From the NCBI RefSeq assembly GCF_017916255.1, contig NZ_CP072827.1, forward strand, positions 1,984,001 to 2,048,000: a DNA stretch of 64,000 bases. The letters run 5' to 3'. Positions 19,469-30,298 of this stretch are shown here, piece by piece. Below the pieces are notes generated by a model. The model did not search any database and had not been told where the DNA came from. It saw only the letters and a program-made list of their open reading frames with translations. Each line of letters opens with the position of its first letter. Within the stretch, counting starts at the first letter, position 1. The translations under genes and the position numbers were made by a program. This stretch comes from Streptomyces mobaraensis NBRC 13819 = DSM 40847 (lineage in GTDB: Bacteria > Actinomycetota > Actinomycetes > Streptomycetales > Streptomycetaceae).

Positions 19469-20560
19469 TCAGCCCCTGCGGGCGGCGATCGCCTCGTAGA
19501 CCATGCCGACGAGCAGCTCGTCGGCGTCCCGGCGGCCGAACTCGGCGGCGGCGCGGGACATGTCGTACAGCCGCTGCGGGTCGGCGAGGACCGGGAGCAC
19601 GTTGTGGTGGATCCACTCCGGGCTCAGCTCGGCGTCGTCGACCAGCAGTCCGCCGCCCGCCTTGACCACCGGCTGGGCGTTGAGCCGCTGTTCGCCGTTG
19701 CCGATGGGCAGCGGGACGTAGGCGGCGGGGAGCCCGACGGCGGAGAGTTCGGCGACGGTCATCGCGCCCGCGCGGCAGAGCATCATGTCGGCCGCGGCGT
19801 ACGCGAGGTCCATGCGGTCCACATACGATACCGGGATGTAAGGCGGCATTCCGGGCATGTTGTCCACATGCGGCACGTCGTTCTTCGGACCGACCGCGTG
19901 CAGGATCTGGATGCCCGAGCGCTGCAGCGACGGGGCGACCGCCTGGACGACCTCGTTCAGCCGGCGGGCGCCCTGGGAGCCGCCCGACACCAGCAGGGTC
20001 GGCATGTTCGGCTCCAGGCCGAACGCGGCGCGGGCCTCCCAGCGCAGGGCCGCCCGGTCCAGGGTGGCGATCGTGCGGCGCAGCGGGATGCCCACGTAAC
20101 GGGCGTTGCGCAGCTTGCTGTCCGGGGTGGACACCGCGACGCCGGCCGCGTAGCGCGAGCCGATCTTGTTGGCCAGGCCGGGGCGGGCGTTGGCCTCGTG
20201 GACGATGATCGGCACGCCGAGCCGCTTGGCGGCCAGGTAGCCGGGGAGCGCCACATAGCCGCCGAAGCCGACCACGCAGTCGGCCTTGGTGCGCTCCAGG
20301 ATCTGCTCGGCGGCCTTGATGGTGCCGCGCAGCCGCCCGGGCACGGTGATCAGCTCGGGCGTGGGCTTGCGGGGCAGCGGCACCGCCGGGATCAGCCCCA
20401 GTTCGTAGCCCCGCTCGGGCACGAGCCGGGTCTCCAGCCCGCGCTCCGTGCCGAGCGCCGTGATCCCCACGGTCGGGTCCTGCCTGCGCAGGGCGTCCGC
20501 GAGGGCGAGCGCGGGCTCGATGTGGCCGGCGGTCCCCCCGCCGGCGAGTACGACATGCAC
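19469..20560 (-). CDS. murG: UDP-GlcNAc--undecaprenyl-PP-MurNAc-pentapeptide GlcNAc transferase MurG
   Basis: 363 residues, GT-B fold. The N-terminal glycine loop is GGGTAGHIEPALALA; HEANARPGLANK and the C-terminal donor-binding LLVSGGSQGARRLNEVV and CRAGAMTVAEL are diagnostic. It converts lipid I to lipid II at the inner membrane face. It starts six bases after the ftsW stop. Confidence 0.97.
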   Translation of the reverse strand: MHVVLAGGGTAGHIEPALALADALRRQDPTVGITALGTERGLETRLVPERGYELGLIPAVPLPRKPTPELITVPGRLRGTIKAAEQILERTKADCVVGFGGYVALPGYLAAKRLGVPIIVHEANARPGLANKIGSRYAAGVAVSTPDSKLRNARYVGIPLRRTIATLDRAALRWEARAAFGLEPNMPTLLVSGGSQGARRLNEVVQAVAPSLQRSGIQILHAVGPKNDVPHVDNMPGMPPYIPVSYVDRMDLAYAAADMMLCRAGAMTVAELSAVGLPAAYVPLPIGNGEQRLNAQPVVKAGGGLLVDDAELSPEWIHHNVLPVLADPQRLYDMSRAAAEFGRRDADELLVGMVYEAIAARRG

Positions 20561-20566
20561 CGAAAT

Positions 20567-21976
20567 TCACCGCTCTCCGGACGGCCGCTTCTTGACGCGC
20601 CGTCTCATCGTCTTCCATCTCACCCCAGGCTGCCGCATGGCCAGCGCCGCCCGCGCACCGGGTTCGTCGCGCGCGAAGGCGATCAGGAGCCCGATGGCGA
20701 ACATGGTCGGCAGCAGGGCGGACCCTCCGTAGGAGAACAGCGGGAGCGGCACACCGGCGATCGGCAGCAGGCCGAGCACCGCACCGATGTTCACCACGGC
20801 CTGGGCCGTGATCCAGGTGGTCACCGCTCCCGCGGCGTACCTCACGAAGGGGTCCTCCGTGCGTCCGGCCACGCGGATACCCGCATAGCCTAGAGCCGCG
20901 AAGAGGGCGAGGACCGACAGCGTCCCCGCCAGGCCCAGCTCCTCACCGGTGATCGCGAAGATGAAGTCGGTGTGGGGCTCGGGCAGTTCGCCCCATTTTT
21001 CGACGCTCGCGCCCAGTCCGGCACCGAACCAACCGCCGTTGGCCAGCGCGTAGATCCCGTGCACGGCCTGCCAGCACTGGTCGTTGGCGCCCGGGTCGGT
21101 GGCGCCGATGCAGTCCAGCCGGGACATCCGGTTGGCGCTGGTCTTGATGAACAGGACGGCGAGCGCTCCTGTGACACCGATCACCCCGGCGAACAGCCGG
21201 GTGGGGGCGCCGGCCACCCAGAGCAGGCCGAAGAGGACGAAGGTGAGCACCACGGTGGTGCCCATGTCGCCGCCGACCATGATCAGGCCGAGCAGCACGA
21301 AGGTGACGGGCACCAGCGGCACCAGGAGGTGCTTCCACTGGGTGAGCAGCTTCTTGTGCTGCTTGCGGGCCAGCAGGTCGGCGCCCCAGAGCACCAGGGC
21401 CAGCTTGGCGAACTCGCTGGGCTGGGCCTGGAAGGGGCCGCCGAGGGAGATCCAGTTGGTGTTGCCGTTGATGGTCTCGCCGATGCCGGGCACCTGGACC
21501 AGGACGAGCAGGAAGGCGGACACGGCGAGCAGCGGGTAGGCGAGCGCCCGCAGCACCTTCACCGGCAGCCGGGCGGCCACCAGCAGCAGGGCGGTGCCGA
21601 TGGCGGCGGCGAGGAGCTGCTTGCGGAAGAAGTAGGTGGGGGCCAGCCCGTTCTGGAGGGCCTTGATCTGGGAGGCCGAGTAGACCATCACCAGGCCCAG
21701 CACGGTGATCAGCAGCGAGCCGCCGAGGATCAGGTAGTACGCCGTCAGGGGCCGGTCCCAGGCGCGGCGGGCGCGGGCGTGCAGGGCGCGCAGCCCGCCC
21801 TGGCCGCCGGGGAGCCGGCCGCGCGGCGGGCCGCCCGTTCCCGGGCCCCTGCCCGCCGTCCCGCGGGCCGGGGCGGCGCCGGACGGGCGGGCGGGCCGGG
21901 AGCGCGCGGAGGGCCCGCGCAGGGCCGTCCAGGCGCCGGGCGGCCCCGCGGTGGCGTGGACGTGGTCGGCGTGCAT
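20567..21976 (-). CDS. ftsW: SEDS glycosyltransferase FtsW
   Basis: 469 residues with about ten membrane spans after a cytoplasmic Arg/Pro/Gly-rich N-terminus of about 70 residues. The SEDS core is clear: QPSEFAKLALVLWGADLLA, DFIFAITGEELGLAGTL, and GVPLPLFSYGGSALLPTMFAIGLL. FtsW polymerises septal glycan from lipid II together with FtsI. ATG 21976 has GGAGGGG six bases upstream. The frame continues open upstream into murD but that part is not family-like. Confidence 0.95.
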   Translation of the reverse strand: MHADHVHATAGPPGAWTALRGPSARSRPARPSGAAPARGTAGRGPGTGGPPRGRLPGGQGGLRALHARARRAWDRPLTAYYLILGGSLLITVLGLVMVYSASQIKALQNGLAPTYFFRKQLLAAAIGTALLLVAARLPVKVLRALAYPLLAVSAFLLVLVQVPGIGETINGNTNWISLGGPFQAQPSEFAKLALVLWGADLLARKQHKKLLTQWKHLLVPLVPVTFVLLGLIMVGGDMGTTVVLTFVLFGLLWVAGAPTRLFAGVIGVTGALAVLFIKTSANRMSRLDCIGATDPGANDQCWQAVHGIYALANGGWFGAGLGASVEKWGELPEPHTDFIFAITGEELGLAGTLSVLALFAALGYAGIRVAGRTEDPFVRYAAGAVTTWITAQAVVNIGAVLGLLPIAGVPLPLFSYGGSALLPTMFAIGLLIAFARDEPGARAALAMRQPGVRWKTMRRRVKKRPSGER

Positions 21977-22034
21977 CCGGGTCCCCTCCGCTGCTGTTCC
22001 GGGCCGCCCGGCCCGCGGCGCGGGGCCGTGGCGG

Positions 22035-23486
22035 CTAGTTCTCCGTGGCGCGGCCGGCGGCGGGTTCCCCGGGCCCGGCCTGGTCGGCCAGCTCCCGGAC
22101 CGCCGCCGCGAACGCCTCGCCCCGCTCGCCGTAGTGGGTGAACATGTCCATCGACGCGCAGGCCGGGGCCAGCAGGACCGTGTCGCCGGGCGCGGCGAGC
22201 CGGGCCGCCTCCCGGACGGCCTCGGCCATCGCCCCAGTGTCGGTCCGGTCGAGGTCCACCACCGGGACATCCGGGGCGTGTCGTGCCAGCGCCTCCTTGA
22301 TCAGGGCCCGGTCGGCCCCGAGCAGGACGGCGCCGCGCAGCCGCCCGGCGGCGCCGGCGGCCAGCTCGTCGAAGGTCGCGCCCTTGGCGAGGCCGCCCGC
22401 GATCCACACCACGGACCCGTAGGCGGCCAGGGACGCCTCGGCGGCGTGGGTGTTGGTGGCCTTGGAGTCGTCCACGTACGCCACCCCGGCCACGTCGGCG
22501 ACGTGGGCGATGCGGTGGGCGTCCGGCCGGAAGGCGCGCAGGCCGTCGCGGACGGCCTTGGGCTCCACGCCGAAGGCGCGCGCCAGGGCGGCGGCGGCCA
22601 GGGCGTTGGCGATGTTGTGCGGCGCCGGCGGGTGGATGTCGGAGACCTCGGCGAGCTCCTGGGCGTTGCGCTGCCGGTCGGCGACGAACGCCCGGTCGAC
22701 GAGGATGCCGTCGACCACGCCGAGTTCCGAGAGGCCGGGGGCGCCGAGGGTGAAGCCGATGGCGCGGCAGCCCTCCTCGACGTCGGCGTCGCGGACCAGC
22801 TGCTCGGTGCGCGGGTCGGCGGTGTTGTAGACGCAGGCGACCCGGTTGCCCTCGAAGACCCGGCCCTTGTCGGCGGCGTACGCCTTCATGGAGCCGTGCC
22901 AGTCGAGGTGGTCGGGGGCCAGGTTGAGGACGGCCGCGGAGTGGGCGCGCAGCGAGGGCGCCCAGTGCAGCTGGTAGCTGGAGAGCTCGACGGCGAGGAC
23001 GTCGTAGGGCTCCTGGGAGAGCACCACGTCGACGATGGGGGTGCCGATGTTGCCGACGGCGGCGGTGCGCAGGCCGGCGGCCTCCAGGATGGAGGCGAGC
23101 ATCCGGACGGTCGTCGTCTTGCCGTTGGTGCCGGTGACGGCGAGCCACGGGGGCGCGCCCTCGCCGCGCAGCCGCCAGGCGATCTCGACGTCGCCGACGA
23201 CATCGACGCCGGCCTCGGCGGCGGCGGTGAACAGCGGGCTGTCCGGGCGCCAGCCGGGCGAGGTGACGACGAGGTCGGTGCCCTCGGGGAGGGTGTCGGC
23301 GTCGTTCAGCCGTACGGTGACGGCGTCGCCGAGGCCGGCCGCGCGCTCGCGCAGGGCCTCGCCGTCGCCGCCGTCGACGACGGTGACCCGGGCGCCGAGG
23401 CCGGCCAGGGCGCGGGCGGCGCTGACGCCGCTCACGCCGAGGCCGGCGACGGTGATGTGCTTGCCGTGGAATTCCGAGGTGGTCAC
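22035..23486 (-). CDS. murD: UDP-MurNAc-L-Ala--D-Glu ligase MurD
   Basis: 483 residues. N-terminal Rossmann domain ([19 protein letters not shown]), central ATP site [16 protein letters not shown], then [20 protein letters not shown] and the C-terminal [11 protein letters not shown]. It adds D-Glu to the peptidoglycan precursor. The GTG at 23486 overlaps the mraY stop as GTGA. Confidence 0.97.
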   Translation of the reverse strand: MTTSEFHGKHITVAGLGVSGVSAARALAGLGARVTVVDGGDGEALRERAAGLGDAVTVRLNDADTLPEGTDLVVTSPGWRPDSPLFTAAAEAGVDVVGDVEIAWRLRGEGAPPWLAVTGTNGKTTTVRMLASILEAAGLRTAAVGNIGTPIVDVVLSQEPYDVLAVELSSYQLHWAPSLRAHSAAVLNLAPDHLDWHGSMKAYAADKGRVFEGNRVACVYNTADPRTEQLVRDADVEEGCRAIGFTLGAPGLSELGVVDGILVDRAFVADRQRNAQELAEVSDIHPPAPHNIANALAAAALARAFGVEPKAVRDGLRAFRPDAHRIAHVADVAGVAYVDDSKATNTHAAEASLAAYGSVVWIAGGLAKGATFDELAAGAAGRLRGAVLLGADRALIKEALARHAPDVPVVDLDRTDTGAMAEAVREAARLAAPGDTVLLAPACASMDMFTHYGERGEAFAAAVRELADQAGPGEPAAGRATEN

Positions 23487-24547
23487 TTGATGGCCAGCCA
23501 TCCCGCGTAGAAGATTCCGAGGCCGACGGCCACGCACAGGCCCTGGATAATCCAGAAGCGGACCACCACGAGGACTTCGCTCCACCCCTTGAGTTCGAAG
23601 TGGTGCTGGAGCGGGGCCATCCGGAAGACGCGCTTGCCGGTGAGGCGGAACGAGCCGACCTGGATCACCACGGACATGGTGATGAGGACGAACAGACCGC
23701 CGAGCACGGCGATGAGCAGCTCGGTGCGGGAGCAGATGGCCAGGCCCGCGAGCGCGCCGCCGAGGGCGAGCGAGCCGGTGTCACCCATGAAGATCTTGGC
23801 CGGCGAGGTGTTCCACCAGAGGAAGCCGAAACAGGAGCCCATCAGCGCGGAGGCCACGACGGCGAGGTCGAGTGGGTCCCTGACCTCGTAACAGGCGGCG
23901 CCCGCGGTCAGCGGGTTGCCGCAGGACTGGCCGTGCTGCCAGGTGCCGATGAACACGTACGCGCCGAAGACCATCACCGAGGCGCCGGTGGCGAGGCCGT
24001 CGAGGCCGTCGGTGAGGTTCACGCCGTTCGACATCGCGAGGATCATGAACAGCGCCCAGACCACGAAGATCACCGGGCCCAGCGCCCAGCCGAAGTCCTG
24101 GGTGAACGACAGCCGGGTGGAGGCCGGGGTCTGGCCGCGGGTGTCGGCGAACTGCAGGGCCAGCACCGCGAAGGCGATGCCGACGATCAGCTGGCCGGCC
24201 ATCTTGGCCTTGGCCCGCAGACCGAGGCTGCGCTGCTTGACGATCTTGATGTAGTCGTCGAGGAAGCCGACCAGGCCCATGCCGGCGGTGAGGAACAGCA
24301 CCAGCAGACCGGAGGTGGTCGGCTTGCTGCTGGTCGCCACCTTGGTGACGGCGTAGGCGACCAGGGTGGCCAGAATGAAGGCGATGCCGCCCATGGTGGG
24401 CGTGCCCTTCTTCCCGGCGTGGCCGCGCGGGCCGTCGTCCCGGATGAACTGGCCGTAGCCCTTGCGGGCGAGGAACTTGATCAGCAGCGGGGTGCCGATC
24501 AGCGTCAGGAAGAGTCCGACGACTCCCGCGACAAGGATCTGGTTCAT
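23483..24547 (-). CDS. mraY: phospho-MurNAc-pentapeptide transferase MraY
   Basis: 354 residues, about ten membrane spans. Active-site motifs: [15 protein letters not shown] (paired Asp), [24 protein letters not shown] and [14 protein letters not shown]. It attaches the muramyl pentapeptide to undecaprenyl phosphate, giving lipid I. The ATG overlaps the murF stop as ATGA. Confidence 0.98.
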   Translation of the reverse strand: MNQILVAGVVGLFLTLIGTPLLIKFLARKGYGQFIRDDGPRGHAGKKGTPTMGGIAFILATLVAYAVTKVATSSKPTTSGLLVLFLTAGMGLVGFLDDYIKIVKQRSLGLRAKAKMAGQLIVGIAFAVLALQFADTRGQTPASTRLSFTQDFGWALGPVIFVVWALFMILAMSNGVNLTDGLDGLATGASVMVFGAYVFIGTWQHGQSCGNPLTAGAACYEVRDPLDLAVVASALMGSCFGFLWWNTSPAKIFMGDTGSLALGGALAGLAICSRTELLIAVLGGLFVLITMSVVIQVGSFRLTGKRVFRMAPLQHHFELKGWSEVLVVVRFWIIQGLCVAVGLGIFYAGWLAIK

Positions 24548-25968
24548 CGACCGGTGACCTCGCCCTCACCCGCGAGCAACTGTTCCGCGACCCGTTCCAG
24601 CCCGACCGACCGGGACCCCTTCACCAGGACGACGTCCCCCGGACGCAGCTCGCTGCGCAGCAGGTCGACCGCCGCCCGCACGTCGGACACGTGCACCGAC
24701 TCCTCACCCCACGAACCCTCGTTGTAGGCGCCCATGCACAGCCAGGCCGCTTCCCTGTCCCCGACTGCCACGAGCTTGCTGACGTTGAGCCGGACGGCCA
24801 GCCGTCCGACCGCGTCGTGCTCGGCGAGCGACTCCTCGCCGAGCTCCGCCATTCGGCCGAGCACCGCCCACGTGCGGCCCCCCCGCGCCCTGGCGGTCTC
24901 GCCCATGGCGGCCAGCGCGCGGAGCGCGGCCTTCATGGACTCGGGGTTCGCGTTGTAGGCGTCGTTGACGATCGTCACGCCGTCCGCGCGCTCGGTGACC
25001 TCCATCCGCCAGCGGGAGAGCTGGCCCGCCTCGGAGAGCGCGGAGGCGATCTCCTGCACGGGCATGCCCAGCTCGTGGGCGACGGCGGCGGCGGCGAGCG
25101 CGTTCGACACGTGGTGCTCACCGTACAGCCGCATGGTCACCTCGGCGCACCCGGTGGGGGTGTGCAGCGTGAAGGCGGGCCGGCCGTCCGGGGTGAGGCG
25201 GACGTCCGCGGCCCGGACGTCGGCGTCGGCGGCCTCGCCGAACAGCACCGTACGGGCCTTGGTGCGCGCGGTCATGGCGCGGACCAGCGGATCGTCGGCG
25301 TTGAGCACGGCGACGCCGCCCTCGGCCGCCGCCGGCAGGGACTCGACCAGCTCGCCCTTGGCCAGCGCGATCTGTTCGCGTCCGCCGAACTCGCCGATGT
25401 GCGCGGTGCCGACGTTGAGCACGAGGCCGATGCGCGGCGGGGTGAGCTCGGCGAGGTAGCGGATGTGGCCGACGCCGCGGGCGCCCATCTCCAGGACGAG
25501 GTGGCGGGTCTCCTCGGTGGCGCGCAGGGCGGTCACCGGGAGGCCGATCTCGTTGTTGAGGTTGCCGGCCGGGCAGACCGTCGGGCCCAGGCGGCCCAGG
25601 AGCTGCCCGATGAGGTCCTTGGTGCTGGTCTTCCCGGCGGAGCCGGTCAGGCCGACGACGGTGGCGCCCAGGCGCTCCACGACGGCGCGGGCCAGGGCCC
25701 CGAGGGCTGCGACGACGTCCGGGACGACGATGGCGGGTACGCCGACGGGCCGGGTGGCCAGTACGGCGACCGCCCCGGCCTCGATGGCGCGTCCGGCGTA
25801 GTCGTGGCCGTCGACGTGCTCCCCGGCGAAGGCCGCGAACAGGCCGCCGGGGACCACCTCACGGGAGTCGTAGACGACCGGGCCGGTGGCCAGGGCGTCC
25901 GGGTCCGGTATGTCGTGCTGCCGCCCGCCGACGAGGGCGGTGATCTCGGCGAGGGACAGGGGGATCAC
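24544..25968 (-). CDS. murF: UDP-MurNAc-tripeptide--D-Ala-D-Ala ligase MurF
   Basis: 474 residues. ATP-binding [19 protein letters not shown], then [24 protein letters not shown] and [12 protein letters not shown](K) typical of MurF. It adds D-Ala-D-Ala to complete the pentapeptide. The GTG start has a near-perfect GGAGGTGA site six bases upstream. It begins 65 bases after murE. Confidence 0.97.
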   Translation of the reverse strand: MIPLSLAEITALVGGRQHDIPDPDALATGPVVYDSREVVPGGLFAAFAGEHVDGHDYAGRAIEAGAVAVLATRPVGVPAIVVPDVVAALGALARAVVERLGATVVGLTGSAGKTSTKDLIGQLLGRLGPTVCPAGNLNNEIGLPVTALRATEETRHLVLEMGARGVGHIRYLAELTPPRIGLVLNVGTAHIGEFGGREQIALAKGELVESLPAAAEGGVAVLNADDPLVRAMTARTKARTVLFGEAADADVRAADVRLTPDGRPAFTLHTPTGCAEVTMRLYGEHHVSNALAAAAVAHELGMPVQEIASALSEAGQLSRWRMEVTERADGVTIVNDAYNANPESMKAALRALAAMGETARARGGRTWAVLGRMAELGEESLAEHDAVGRLAVRLNVSKLVAVGDREAAWLCMGAYNEGSWGEESVHVSDVRAAVDLLRSELRPGDVVLVKGSRSVGLERVAEQLLAGEGEVTGR

Positions 25969-26033
25969 CTGGGGTCACCTCCGGCCGTTCGGTCGGGCTG
26001 CCAAGGGGAGGGTTGTGCGCGCATGGCGGTCTG

Positions 26034-27677
26034 TCATCCCTGGTCGTTCCGGTGCTTGGTGACCGCGTGGGTACCGGCGCCGCGCTCGATGGCCTCGCGC
26101 AGTACCCGGCGGTCGTCGAAGGGGCGTACCACTCCGGCGATGTCCTGGCCCTGCTCGTGGCCCTTGCCCAGGACGAGGACGGTGTCTCCGGGCTCGGCGC
26201 GGGCGACGGCGGCGGCGATGGCGGCGGCGCGGTCCTCCATGAGCAGGACGGCGCCGCGCTCGGCGGCGGGCACCTCGGCGGCGCCCGCGAGCATGGTGGC
26301 GAGGATCGCGAGGGGATCCTCGGAGCGGGGGTTGTCGGAGGTCAGGACGGCGGTGTCGGCGAGCCGGGCCAGCGCGGCGCCCATCGGGGCGCGCTTGGTG
26401 GTGTCCCGGTCGCCGCCGCAGCCGAGGACGGCGTGGATGCGGCCCGGGGTGACCTTGCGCAGGGCGCGGAGAACCGATTCGACGGCGTCCGTCTTGTGGG
26501 CGTAGTCGACGACGGCGAGGTAGCCCTGCCCTGCGTCGACGCGCTCCAGCCGGCCGGGGACGCCGGCGACGGCGGCGACGCCGTCCGCGGCGGTCTTCGG
26601 GTCGGCGCCGGCGGCGACCAGCGCCACCACGGCGGCCAGCGCGTTGGCGACGTTGAACGGGCCGGCGAGCGGCGAACGGGCGGGCACCGAGATGCCGTCG
26701 GGGCCCTCGATGGTGAACGTGGAGTCGAACAGGCCGCTCTCGACGTCCACCGCGCGCCAGTCGGCGTCCGGGCTGCCCGCGGCGGAGAAGGTGACGACGG
26801 GGACCTCGGACTCGCCCTCGGCGAGCCGGCGGCCGTACGCGTCGTCGAGGTTGACCACGCCGAGGCGGCTGCGCTCCTTGGTGAACAGCTCGGCCTTGGC
26901 CCGGAAGTAGTCCTCCATGTCGGAGTGGAACTCCATGTGCTCCGGGCTGAGGTTGTTGAAGACGGCGACGTCGAAGACGCAGCCGTCCACCCGGCCGAGC
27001 ACCAGGGCGTGGCTGGAGACCTCCATGGCCACCGAGTGGACGCCCTTCTCGCGCATCACGGCGAACAGCGCCTGGAGGTCGGTGGCCTCGGGGGTGGTGC
27101 GCTCGGACTTGATCCGCTCGTCGCCGATGCGGGACTCGACGGTGCCGATCAGGCCGGTGAGGGCCGCCGGGCGGTCGTCGGAGGCACGGGAGCGCTCCCA
27201 GGCGCGCAGTCCGCCCTCGATGAGGTAGGCGGTGGTGGTCTTGCCGGAGGTGCCCGTGATGCCGATGCGCAGCAGGTCCCGGCCGGGCTCGCCGTAGACG
27301 GCGGCGGCGAGGGCGCCCATCCGGCCGCGCGGGTCGTCGACGACCAGGACCGGCAGGCCGGTGGCGGCGGCGCGCTCGGCGCCCGCCGGGTCGGTCAGCA
27401 CGGCCGCGGCGCCGAGCTTCGCCGCCTGCTCGCTGAAGGCGGCGCCGTGGAACCGGGCGCCGGGCAGGGCCGCGTAGAGGTCGCCGGGGCGGACCGCACG
27501 GGAGTCGTGCGTGATGCCGGTGACCCCTGCCTCGGGGGCTCCCGCGCCCTCGGGGGCGCGGACGCCCAGCTGACCGGCGAGCTCGGTGAGCGGCACCGGC
27601 CGGACCCGGGTGGGGCGGGGCGCTCCCGGAGTGGTGGGTTCCGGGGTGGTGGCTGGGGACTGATCAGCGTGGGGCAC
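26034..27677 (-). CDS. murE: UDP-MurNAc-dipeptide--2,6-diaminopimelate ligase MurE
   Basis: 547 residues. ATP site IGITGTSGKTTTAYLIEGGL, substrate motif AMEVSSHALVLGRVDG, and TSDNPRSEDPLAI; the DNPR motif marks diaminopimelate-adding enzymes, in keeping with the LL-DAP walls of Streptomyces. I prefer the GTG at 27677 because TACGCT lies seven bases in front with no ribosome site, a leaderless pattern. An in-frame start at 27776 would add 33 poorly conserved residues. Confidence 0.93.
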   Translation of the reverse strand: MPHADQSPATTPEPTTPGAPRPTRVRPVPLTELAGQLGVRAPEGAGAPEAGVTGITHDSRAVRPGDLYAALPGARFHGAAFSEQAAKLGAAAVLTDPAGAERAAATGLPVLVVDDPRGRMGALAAAVYGEPGRDLLRIGITGTSGKTTTAYLIEGGLRAWERSRASDDRPAALTGLIGTVESRIGDERIKSERTTPEATDLQALFAVMREKGVHSVAMEVSSHALVLGRVDGCVFDVAVFNNLSPEHMEFHSDMEDYFRAKAELFTKERSRLGVVNLDDAYGRRLAEGESEVPVVTFSAAGSPDADWRAVDVESGLFDSTFTIEGPDGISVPARSPLAGPFNVANALAAVVALVAAGADPKTAADGVAAVAGVPGRLERVDAGQGYLAVVDYAHKTDAVESVLRALRKVTPGRIHAVLGCGGDRDTTKRAPMGAALARLADTAVLTSDNPRSEDPLAILATMLAGAAEVPAAERGAVLLMEDRAAAIAAAVARAEPGDTVLVLGKGHEQGQDIAGVVRPFDDRRVLREAIERGAGTHAVTKHRNDQG

Positions 27678-27684
27678 GGCGGTG

Positions 27685-27690
27685 AGCGTA
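27685..27690 (-). promoter_or_regulatory. possible -10 box directly before murE
   Basis: TACGCT is followed by seven bases and the GTG start of murE. If used, it would give a leaderless murE transcript starting inside the dcw operon, separate from the rsmH promoter. No good -35 element was seen. Confidence 0.3.
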
Positions 27691-27804
27691 CCGGGCGCAC
27701 CCGGCCCGTCGCGAAGCGAGGGGCGCGCCGGGCCGCGGTTCCCGGGTCCGGACGTGCCGTGCGTCACAGTCGGCACGGCCCGGTGGCGCGGCGCGGCGGC
27801 ACGC

Positions 27805-29709
27805 TCAGTACTCCACGGGCAGCCGCGGCGGCCCGCTGCCGGAGGGCGGCACCTGGAGCGTCTTCAGCGCGAAGGACATGACCTGCTGGAACACCGGTCC
27901 GCAGATCTGGCCGCCGAAGTAGCTGCCCCGGGTGGGGTTCTGGATGGCGCAGTAGACGGTGACCCGGGGCTGGTCGGCGGGGGCGAAGCCGGCGAAGGAG
28001 GCGGTGTAGCCGTGGTAGCGGCCGGTGCGCGGATCCACCCGGTTGGACGTGCCCGTCTTGCCGGCCACCCGGTAGCCGGGGATCTTCGCCTTGGTCCCGG
28101 TGCCGTCCCGGTCGTCGACGACCGACTCCAGCATCTCCGACAGCTGCTTGGCGGTCTTCTCGCTGACCACCCGGGTGCGGGGCGGGGCGGGCGCCGGGAT
28201 GTAGCGCCCGTCGGGGCCCTTGGTGCCGCGCACCAGCGTCGGCCGGACGCGTTCGCCGCCGCCGGCGATGGTCGAGTAGACCGAGGCGGCCTGGACGGCG
28301 TTGAGGGACAGGCCCTGGCCGAACGGGACGGTGTAGCGCTGGGAGGCGCTCCACTCGCGCGCCGGGGCGAGGATGCCCGGCGTCTCGCCCGGGAAGCCCA
28401 GGCCGGTGGGCTGCCCGAGGCCGAACTTCCGCAGGTACGAGTAGAGGACGGCGCCCGACTCCTCGGGGGTCTTGCCGAGCTGCTCGCTGGCCAGGATGGT
28501 GCCGATGTTGCTGGACTTGGCGAGCACCCCGTTGAGGGTGAGGTGCCAGGTGGCGTGGTCGATGTCGTCGGCGAACGCCCGGTCGGCGCGCGGCAGCCGG
28601 TTGGGGACCTCCACCCGGGTGCCGGGGGTGGCGACGCCCTCCTCCAGCACGGCCGCCATGGTCATCACCTTGTTGACGCTGCCGGGCTCGTAGGCGTCCT
28701 GGAGCGCGGCGTTGCCCAGCGCGGCGCGGTCGGCGTGGGCGAGGTCGTTGGGGTTGTAGCCGGGGGCGTTGGCCATGGCCAGGATCTCGCCGCTGCGGGA
28801 GTCCTGGACGACGACGTAGCCGCGGTCGGCGGCGGACGCGCGGACCTGGGCGGCGATGGCGCTCTGGGCGGCCCACTGGATGTCCCGGTCGATGGTCAGC
28901 TCGACGTCCGAGCCGGGGACGGCGGCCTGCTCCTTGAGGTCGCCGGTGGGCACCTGCCGGCCGCCGGACTGGGCGTAGACCCGTTTGCCGTCCTTGCCCG
29001 CGAGCGCGGTGTTGAGCTGGGCCTCCAGCCCGCCGCCGCCCTTGCCGTCGGCGTTGACGAAGCCCAGTATCCCGGCGGCGAGGTCGCCGTTGGGGTACAC
29101 GCGCTTGCTGTGCGCCTCGCGGTTGACGCCGGTGAGCAGGTTGAGGGCGCCGTGCTTGCCGCGGACACGGGCGGCCTTCCCCTGCTTGAGCTCCCGGATG
29201 CGGTCCCAGACCTGGGGCGGCTGCTGCCGGGCCAGGACGACGTACTTGGAGGCCGGGTTGGCGGTGAGCTTCTCCTCCACCTCGTCGACGGGCCCGCCCA
29301 GGACCGGGGCCAGCAGCCGGGCGGCCTTGTGGGCGGCGTCGCGGAGGCCGGTGCGCTCGGGGGTGAGCAGGTCGGGGGCGGCGGTGATGTCGTAGGCGTC
29401 GACGGTGGTGGCCAGGTCCACGCCGTTGCGGTCGGTGATGGCACCGCGCTCGGCGGCCAGGGTGACGGGGATGTAGCGGTTGACGTTGGCGCGGGCCGCG
29501 TAGGCGTCGGCGTCGACGGCCTGCACCTGGAGCAGCCGCACCGTGAACACCAGCAGCACCAGGGTGAGGCCGAGCCCGATCAGCCGGAGCCGGGGCCTGG
29601 GGCTGCCCAGGCGGAGCGGACGGGAGCCGACGCGGGGGCGCGCCGGGCGGGCCGCGGGGCGGGCGGGCCCGGGAACCGGGCGGCGGGGCTGCTGCCTGGG
29701 CGCCGTCAC
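27805..29709 (-). CDS. ftsI: septal penicillin-binding protein FtsI (PBP3, class B)
   Basis: 634 residues. Basic N-terminus, one membrane anchor (LIGLGLTLVLLVFTVRLLQVQ), PBP dimer domain, and transpeptidase domain with EPGSVNKVMTM (SxxK, catalytic Ser), AKSSNIGT (SxN) and VAGKTGTSNRVD (KTG). It cross-links septal peptidoglycan with FtsW. The GTG at 29709 lies four bases after the ftsL stop, with AGGTGA in front; the frame is open upstream but encodes Pro/Arg/His-rich noise there. Confidence 0.96.
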   Translation of the reverse strand: MTAPRQQPRRPVPGPARPAARPARPRVGSRPLRLGSPRPRLRLIGLGLTLVLLVFTVRLLQVQAVDADAYAARANVNRYIPVTLAAERGAITDRNGVDLATTVDAYDITAAPDLLTPERTGLRDAAHKAARLLAPVLGGPVDEVEEKLTANPASKYVVLARQQPPQVWDRIRELKQGKAARVRGKHGALNLLTGVNREAHSKRVYPNGDLAAGILGFVNADGKGGGGLEAQLNTALAGKDGKRVYAQSGGRQVPTGDLKEQAAVPGSDVELTIDRDIQWAAQSAIAAQVRASAADRGYVVVQDSRSGEILAMANAPGYNPNDLAHADRAALGNAALQDAYEPGSVNKVMTMAAVLEEGVATPGTRVEVPNRLPRADRAFADDIDHATWHLTLNGVLAKSSNIGTILASEQLGKTPEESGAVLYSYLRKFGLGQPTGLGFPGETPGILAPAREWSASQRYTVPFGQGLSLNAVQAASVYSTIAGGGERVRPTLVRGTKGPDGRYIPAPAPPRTRVVSEKTAKQLSEMLESVVDDRDGTGTKAKIPGYRVAGKTGTSNRVDPRTGRYHGYTASFAGFAPADQPRVTVYCAIQNPTRGSYFGGQICGPVFQQVMSFALKTLQVPPSGSGPPRLPVEY

Positions 29710-29713
29710 GACG

Positions 29714-30298
29714 TCACCTGCCTGGGAGTCCGGGGAGGGAGGGCACAGAAGGTGGTGTAGGTGCTGTGGATGCCGTAGGTGCCGCGGGTGCCGGCGAGGG
29801 GGCCGGTTCGGCCGCCGGTGGCGCCGGGGCCGGCACGGGGGACGGTACGGGCGCGGGTACCGGCGCGGGCGCGGGCGGCCGGTACGCGGCCGGGTCCGCC
29901 CCGTCGGCATCGGGAGTCCCACCGGCCTCCGGCGCCGGGGCGGGAACCCCGCTGACCGTCCCGTCGGGGTTGAGGAAGGCCGGGCTGCCGCCGGGGACCA
30001 TGCCCAGCTCGCGGGCCCGGCGCTCCAGCGCGTCCGGGGCGGCGAGCTGGTCGACCTCCTGCTGCAGGGCCTGCTGCCGGTCGGTCAGCTCGGTGGTCTT
30101 CCGCTGGAGCCTGGTCAGCTCGAACGAGCCCTGGTTCAGCGCGGAGTTGAGCAGCAGCAGGCCGATCAGCCCGGAGCCGAGCAGCACCACGACCAGCAGC
30201 ACGAAGGGGGTGCGCCGCGCGCCGCCGGTCCCGACCGGCAGCAGCCGGCCGAGCCGGATCCCGCCGGCGGTGCCCCGGGTGCGCGCGGTGGCCGTCAC
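29714..30298 (-). CDS. ftsL: FtsL-like septum protein
   Basis: 194 residues. Short cytoplasmic part, one membrane span ([20 protein letters not shown]), a leucine-zipper-like coiled coil ([25 protein letters not shown]) with the typical [11 protein letters not shown], then a Pro/Ala-rich extracytoplasmic tail of about 85 residues. Position between rsmH and ftsI and topology support FtsL; sequence conservation in this family is weak. The GTG overlaps the rsmH stop as GTGA. The long Pro/Ala tail is an unusual extension. Confidence 0.85.
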   Translation of the reverse strand: MTATARTRGTAGGIRLGRLLPVGTGGARRTPFVLLVVVLLGSGLIGLLLLNSALNQGSFELTRLQRKTTELTDRQQALQQEVDQLAAPDALERRARELGMVPGGSPAFLNPDGTVSGVPAPAPEAGGTPDADGADPAAYRPPAPAPVPAPVPSPVPAPAPPAAEPAPSPAPAAPTASTAPTPPSVPSLPGLPGR